Source: Pseudomonadota bacterium (GTDB taxonomy: Bacteria > Pseudomonadota > Gammaproteobacteria > Burkholderiales > Rhodocyclaceae). From it: DNA of 5,640 bases. The notes under the pieces were generated by a model that was not told where the DNA came from, ran no database searches, and was given only the letters and a program-made list of their open reading frames with translations. The position numbers and the translations under genes are program-made. Location of the stretch: the NCBI GenBank assembly GCA_030917225.1, contig JAUPVD010000378.1, positions 1 through 5,640 of the forward strand, given 5' to 3'. Position 1 is the stretch's first letter; each line of letters opens with the position of its first letter. Of the stretch, positions 1 through 5,640 are shown one piece after another.

Positions 1-1654
<1,654 letters not shown>

Positions 1655-1658
<4 letters not shown>

Positions 1659-1684
1659 ACTGCTGACTGATTTTTTCTTACATT
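1655..1684 (+). promoter_or_regulatory. Possible sigma70 promoter for greA, overlapping the carB stop
   Basis: TTGAAC (1655-1660, 4 of 6 to the -35 consensus) and TACATT (1679-1684, 4 of 6 to the -10) are 18 bases apart. This is the best promoter-like pair I found in the carB-greA gap, but both boxes are weak. The predicted start, near 1691, falls inside the left arm of the carB terminator hairpin. An alternative is that greA is transcribed only by read-through or from inside carB. Confidence 0.25.
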
Positions 1685-1734
1685 AACCGCCGGGTAGGCC
1701 CGCGAATTTTCAGGATTCGGGTTCCGGCGGTTTT
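1685..1734 (+). terminator. Rho-independent terminator after carB
   Basis: A perfect 9-bp stem, AACCGCCGG (1685-1693) with CCGGCGGTT (1724-1732), is followed by a T-rich stretch (TTTTGCTTT). Inside it a second stem forms: CCCG..AAT (1699-1707) with ATTCGGG (1715-1721), with a two-base bulge and a 7-base loop. Position and shape fit an intrinsic terminator closing the carB transcript 27 bases after its stop codon. The T-run is interrupted by GC, so read-through into greA is possible. Confidence 0.75.
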
Positions 1735-1752
1735 GCTTTGGTAGAGACCGAA

Positions 1753-2229
1753 ATGAGCAAGGTTCCGCTGACACTGACTGGTGCCGAGAGGCTGCGTACT
1801 GAATTGCACCGGCTGAAGACCGTTGATCGACCAGGTGTCGTCGCGGCCATTGCCGAGGCACGTTCGCATGGCGATCTGTCGGAAAACGCCGAATACGATG
1901 CCGCCAAGGAGCGCCAGGGCTTCATCGAAGGGCGCATCCAGGAAGTCGAGGGCAAGCTGTCGAATGCCCAGATCATCGACCCGAAAGGCCTGGATGCTGA
2001 CGGGCGAGTGGTTTTCGGCGCGACGGTCGATCTGGAAGATCAGGATTCAGGCGACCAGGTGACCTACCAGATCGTCGGTGAAGACGAGGCCGACATCAAG
2101 CTCGGCAAGCTCTCCTTCGCCTCGCCGATGGCGCGTGCGCTGATCGGCAAGTTTGCCGGCGACATCGCCCAGGTGCAGGCACCGGGCGGTCAGCGCGAAT
2201 TCGAGATTCTGGACGTCCGCTACGAATGA
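1753..2229 (+). CDS. greA: Transcription elongation factor GreA
   Basis: GreA enters the secondary channel of RNA polymerase and stimulates cleavage of the 3' end of backtracked RNA, restarting stalled complexes. The protein is 158 residues, the same length as E. coli GreA. Residues 1-75 form the antiparallel coiled coil; its tip carries [12 protein letters not shown], with the acidic pair D41 and E44 that holds the catalytic metal. Residues about 80-158 form the FKBP-like domain that binds polymerase. I chose the ATG at 1753 because [14 protein letters not shown] matches the usual GreA N-terminus; an upstream in-frame TTG at 1738 would add five residues lying right behind the terminator and is unlikely. 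The ribosome-binding site is weak (AGAG at 1743-1746, 6 bases before ATG). The stop overlaps the start of the next gene (ATGA), suggesting translational coupling. Confidence 0.97.
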   Translation: MSKVPLTLTGAERLRTELHRLKTVDRPGVVAAIAEARSHGDLSENAEYDAAKERQGFIEGRIQEVEGKLSNAQIIDPKGLDADGRVVFGATVDLEDQDSGDQVTYQIVGEDEADIKLGKLSFASPMARALIGKFAGDIAQVQAPGGQREFEILDVRYE

Positions 2230-2690
2230 TGCGGCGCATTGCTGACGCCTTCTATACGCTGGCGTTGACCGCGTGGGTAGGTGCCCTGTGGGCCATCGGC
2301 TACATTGCTGCGCCGCTTCTTTTTTCCGGTCTCTCGGACCGTGCCATGGCCGGCTCGCTGGCGGGCAGCATGTTTTCCGTCGTCGGCTGGGTCGGCTTGG
2401 GCTGTGGCGCTTATCTGCTGCTCTTCATGTTCGCCCGTCTGGGCGGGGCAGCCATGAAGCGGCTGGTTTTCTGGCTGGTACTGCTGATGCTCCTGCTGGC
2501 GGCTGTGCAATTGTTCGGCCTGCAGCCCCTGATTGCGCAGTTGCGCAGCGAGAGCGTGCCGCGCGAGCTGGCCGAGGCGGCGACGAAGAGCCGGTTCGCC
2601 ACCTGGCATGGCGTAGCCAGTGTGGCGTATCTGCTGCAGAGCTTGCTGGGGTTGTTTGCAGTGCTGGGTGCCGCGCGCGGGCAGAAGTAG
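2226..2690 (+). CDS. DUF4149-family small integral membrane protein, function unknown
   Basis: A 154-residue hydrophobic protein with four likely membrane helices: about residues 8-29, 48-70, 79-99 and 129-150. Charged residues are concentrated at the N-terminus (RR at 3-4), near R71/K79-R80 and in the loop at 107-125. Recognisable elements are [11 protein letters not shown] in helix 1 and FATWHG (124-129) just before helix 4, which fit the DUF4149 family as I remember it; a profile search would settle this. I know of no established function. The gene starts within the greA stop codon (ATG at 2226, ATGA overlap; a second ATG follows at 2229) with no strong ribosome-binding site, so it is probably co-transcribed and translationally coupled with greA. 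Its TAG stop is one base from the end of the convergent yhbY. The inner-membrane location is inferred from the helices. Confidence 0.85.
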   Translation: MMRRIADAFYTLALTAWVGALWAIGYIAAPLLFSGLSDRAMAGSLAGSMFSVVGWVGLGCGAYLLLFMFARLGGAAMKRLVFWLVLLMLLLAAVQLFGLQPLIAQLRSESVPRELAEAATKSRFATWHGVASVAYLLQSLLGLFAVLGAARGQK

Positions 2691-2691
2691 T

Positions 2692-3063
2692 TCAGGTCTT
2701 GCGGTTGCTACCCTGGAAGCTGCGCTTGGTACGGCGGGGTTCGGCTTTTCTACGGCTTGGCAGGGCAGCAGCAGCCTTCTTGGCAGCCAGCTCGGCGGAA
2801 GGACGAAAGATCACCAACAACTTGCCGATATGCTGTACGGCACCGGCTTCGAGCTTTTCGCAGAGTTCTGCAAGATAGGCTTCACGGACCTCGCGGTCGT
2901 CGCCGTAGACGCGGATCTTGATCAGTTCGTGGCTTTTCAGCGAGGCGTCGATTTCCTTCAGCACGGATTCGGAGAGACCGTTCTGGCTGATCGAAACGAC
3001 GGGATTGAGGCCATGGGCGCGGGCGCGGAGCGCGCGGCGCTCGTCGGCAGTCAGTTGCAGCAT
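2692..3063 (-). CDS. yhbY: Ribosome assembly RNA-binding protein YhbY (CRS1-YhbY domain)
   Basis: YhbY is a small KH-like RNA-binding protein associated with assembly of the 50S subunit. The 123-residue product matches E. coli YhbY over residues 1-90: [41 protein letters not shown] and [11 protein letters not shown]. The glycine-loop position usually written GxxG reads SQNG here, so the first glycine is replaced by serine. After residue 90 comes a tail of about 33 residues, Ala/Lys then Arg/Lys rich ([11 protein letters not shown]), that is mostly absent from the 97-residue E. coli protein and may add non-specific RNA contact. The ATG at 3063 gives the family's normal N-terminus; the preceding GAAAG is only a weak ribosome-binding site. 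The gene diverges from rlmE, another 50S maturation gene, and converges with the DUF4149 gene. Confidence 0.95.
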   Translation of the reverse strand: MLQLTADERRALRARAHGLNPVVSISQNGLSESVLKEIDASLKSHELIKIRVYGDDREVREAYLAELCEKLEAGAVQHIGKLLVIFRPSAELAAKKAAAALPSRRKAEPRRTKRSFQGSNRKT

Positions 3064-3070
3064 CGCAATA

Positions 3071-3097
3071 CTTTCATCAAAACGCGGATTCTATCAT
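3071..3097 (+). promoter_or_regulatory. Possible rlmE promoter, -10 TATCAT
   Basis: TATCAT at 3092-3097 is a 4 of 6 match to a sigma70 -10, but there is no good -35 at 16-18 bases. Read as a heat-shock (sigma32) promoter, CTTTCAT (3071-3077), 13 bases, then CTATCATTT (3091-3099) fits the consensus only partly (about 4 of 7 in each half). A start near 3104 would leave a leader of only about 17 bases before the rlmE ATG. rlmE must be transcribed from somewhere in this gap, because everything to the left is on the other strand; the exact boxes are uncertain. Confidence 0.3.
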
Positions 3098-3116
3098 TTA
3101 GCGCATCGTCTGTTAT
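3088..3116 (-). promoter_or_regulatory. Possible sigma70 promoter for yhbY
   Basis: On the minus strand, ATAACA (3116-3111, weak -35) and TAGAAT (3093-3088, a 5 of 6 match to the -10) are 17 bases apart. This would start the yhbY transcript near 3081, with a leader of about 18 bases. The -10 is convincing, the -35 is not. It sits in the only non-coding space upstream of yhbY. Confidence 0.4.
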
Positions 3117-3120
3117 CGCA

Positions 3121-3738
3121 ATGGCCCGTACCAAAACCAGCAAGGCGTGGCTGCAGGAACACGTGAACGACCCCTATGTCCAGAAAGCGAAGGCGGAAGG
3201 GTGGCGCTCGCGCGCGGCGTTCAAGCTGATGGAGATCGACGATCGCGACAAGCTGATCCGGCCGGGTGAGGTGGTGGTTGATCTTGGTGCAGCACCGGGC
3301 GGCTGGTCGCAGGTGGCCGCAAATCGCCTCAAGGGCAGGGGGCGGGTGATCGCGCTCGACCTGCTGGAAATGCCCGGAATCCCCGGTGTGGACTTCTTTC
3401 AGGGCGATTTCCGCGACGACACCATACTGGCGCTCCTGGAAGAAAAGCTGGCTGGCGACCGCGTAGGCCTTGTACTTTCGGATATGGCCCCCAATATATC
3501 GGGCATCTCCGTTTCCGATCAGGCGCGGATGATGCATCTGGCGGAACTTGGCCTTGAATTCTCGCGTAACTGGCTGAAACCAGAAGGCGCATTTCTGGTC
3601 AAAGTTTTTCAGGGTTATGGCTACGACGAGTTTTTCGGCGAGATGAAGAAGGTCTTCAAGGCTGTTTCGACACGCAAGCCGGATGCTTCCCGTGACCGCA
3701 GTGCCGAGTTGTATCTGCTCGGCAAGGGCTTGCGTTGA
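3121..3738 (+). CDS. rlmE: 23S rRNA (uridine-2552 2'-O) methyltransferase RlmE (FtsJ/RrmJ)
   Basis: RlmE methylates the 2'-OH of U2552 in the A-loop of 23S rRNA on the nearly finished 50S subunit, using S-adenosylmethionine. The product has 205 residues (E. coli 209). The SAM-binding motif [13 protein letters not shown] lies at about 52-64, and [10 protein letters not shown] carries the motif IV aspartate. The catalytic K-D-K-E set is complete: K35 (RAAFKL), D121 (SDMAP), K161 (LVKVFQG) and E196 (SAELYLL). The frame is open well upstream of 3121, but that extension is antisense to yhb[16 protein letters not shown] is the normal start of the family. No Shine-Dalgarno sequence is visible before this ATG. 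In E. coli rlmE heads a heat-shock operon with ftsH; here ftsH follows 81 bases later with its own promoter-like sequence. Confidence 0.97.
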   Translation: MARTKTSKAWLQEHVNDPYVQKAKAEGWRSRAAFKLMEIDDRDKLIRPGEVVVDLGAAPGGWSQVAANRLKGRGRVIALDLLEMPGIPGVDFFQGDFRDDTILALLEEKLAGDRVGLVLSDMAPNISGISVSDQARMMHLAELGLEFSRNWLKPEGAFLVKVFQGYGYDEFFGEMKKVFKAVSTRKPDASRDRSAELYLLGKGLR

Positions 3739-3751
3739 CGTTGCGTTGAGG
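3730..3751 (+). repeat. Tandem 11-bp direct repeat across the rlmE stop codon
   Basis: TTGCGTTGACG (3730-3740) is followed at once by TTGCGTTGAGG (3741-3751), identical in 10 of 11 positions. The first copy contains the last two sense codons and the TGA of rlmE; the second lies just outside. It looks like a small slippage duplication. No function is evident. Confidence 0.6.
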
Positions 3752-3767
3752 CTTGGCAGGGCCTCAA
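3746..3767 (+). terminator. Hairpin between rlmE and ftsH: weak terminator or operator-like dyad
   Basis: TTGAGGC (3746-3752) and GCCTCAA (3761-3767) form a perfect 7-bp stem around an 8-base loop, 7 bases after the rlmE stop. The following bases, TTCGGTTTAC, are only moderately T-rich, so termination would be inefficient. The loop contains the -35 box proposed for ftsH, so the dyad could instead be a protein-binding site. The structure is seen; either role is inference. Confidence 0.4.
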
Positions 3768-3780
3768 TTCGGTTTACAAT
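3753..3780 (+). promoter_or_regulatory. Sigma70-type promoter for ftsH
   Basis: TTGGCA (3753-3758, 5 of 6 to TTGACA) and TACAAT (3775-3780, 5 of 6 to TATAAT) are separated by 16 bases. This is the best promoter match in the window. It predicts a start near 3787 and a leader of about 33 bases before the ftsH GTG. I see no CCCCAT-type sigma32 -10 here, so heat-shock control, if present, would have to come from rlmE read-through. Confidence 0.6.
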
Positions 3781-3807
3781 GCTCCATTCGATGCCGTTGA
3801 TGGCGAA

Positions 3808-3812
3808 AAGGA
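3808..3812 (+). promoter_or_regulatory. Ribosome-binding site that decides the ftsH GTG start
   Basis: AAGGA lies 7 bases before the GTG at 3820, which is ideal spacing. The in-frame ATG at 3829 would be 16 bases away, too far for this site. This supports GTG (MNNMFKNL) over the ATG three codons later. Confidence 0.7.
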
Positions 3813-3819
3813 ATGTGAA

Positions 3820-5640
<1,821 letters not shown>

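Noticed and set aside
1710..1976. Minus-strand open frames opposite the start of greA and the carB-greA gap
   Set aside because: They overlap the conserved greA coding sequence and the terminator, show no family resemblance, and lack a ribosome-binding site.
2273..2878. A 201-codon plus-strand frame across the DUF4149 gene and the end of yhbY
   Set aside because: It is a shifted reading of the DUF4149 gene that continues antisense to yhbY; the DUF4149 frame has the coherent membrane-helix pattern.
2620..3120. Open N-terminal extension of the rlmE frame by 167 codons
   Set aside because: It is antisense to yhbY and the end of the DUF4149 gene, and RlmE proteins start at the ATG at 3121.

Overview
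This window is an ordinary piece of bacterial housekeeping chromosome. The gene order is carB (3' half) - greA - DUF4149 membrane protein - yhbY (reverse) - rlmE - ftsH (5' part). High GC, this order and the protein sequences point to a betaproteobacterium. Rhodocyclales (Dechloromonas/Azonexus-like) is my best guess from memory of similar loci, but I cannot confirm the genus. I saw no mobile element, CRISPR array, tRNA, rRNA or defence genes, and no convincing undescribed system.

Layout: positions 1-1658 encode the C-terminal half of the large subunit of carbamoyl-phosphate synthetase (second ATP-grasp unit plus the allosteric domain). A gap of about 95 bp holds a good hairpin terminator and a possible promoter. 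Then come greA (1753-2229) and, overlapping it by 4 bp, a small four-helix membrane protein of the DUF4149 family (2226-2690). yhbY (3063-2692, minus strand) converges on that gene with a single base between the two stop codons. yhbY and rlmE (3121-3738) diverge from a 57-bp shared promoter region. ftsH starts with GTG at 3820, behind its own sigma70-like promoter and a clear ribosome-binding site, and runs off the right edge still open (607 codons visible).

Functionally, greA rescues backtracked RNA polymerase. yhbY and rlmE both act on the 50S ribosomal subunit (assembly factor and 23S rRNA 2'-O-methyltransferase). ftsH is the membrane AAA+ zinc protease. In E. coli rlmE and ftsH form a heat-shock operon; here a separate promoter and a dyad lie between them. 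carB supplies carbamoyl phosphate for pyrimidines and arginine and belongs to the operon to its left.

The points most worth a second look are small and regulatory: the hairpin/promoter overlap before greA, the 1-bp convergent junction, the back-to-back promoter between yhbY and rlmE, and the dyad-framed promoter with a mini-ORF overlapping the ftsH GTG start. The only uncharacterised protein is the DUF4149 one.
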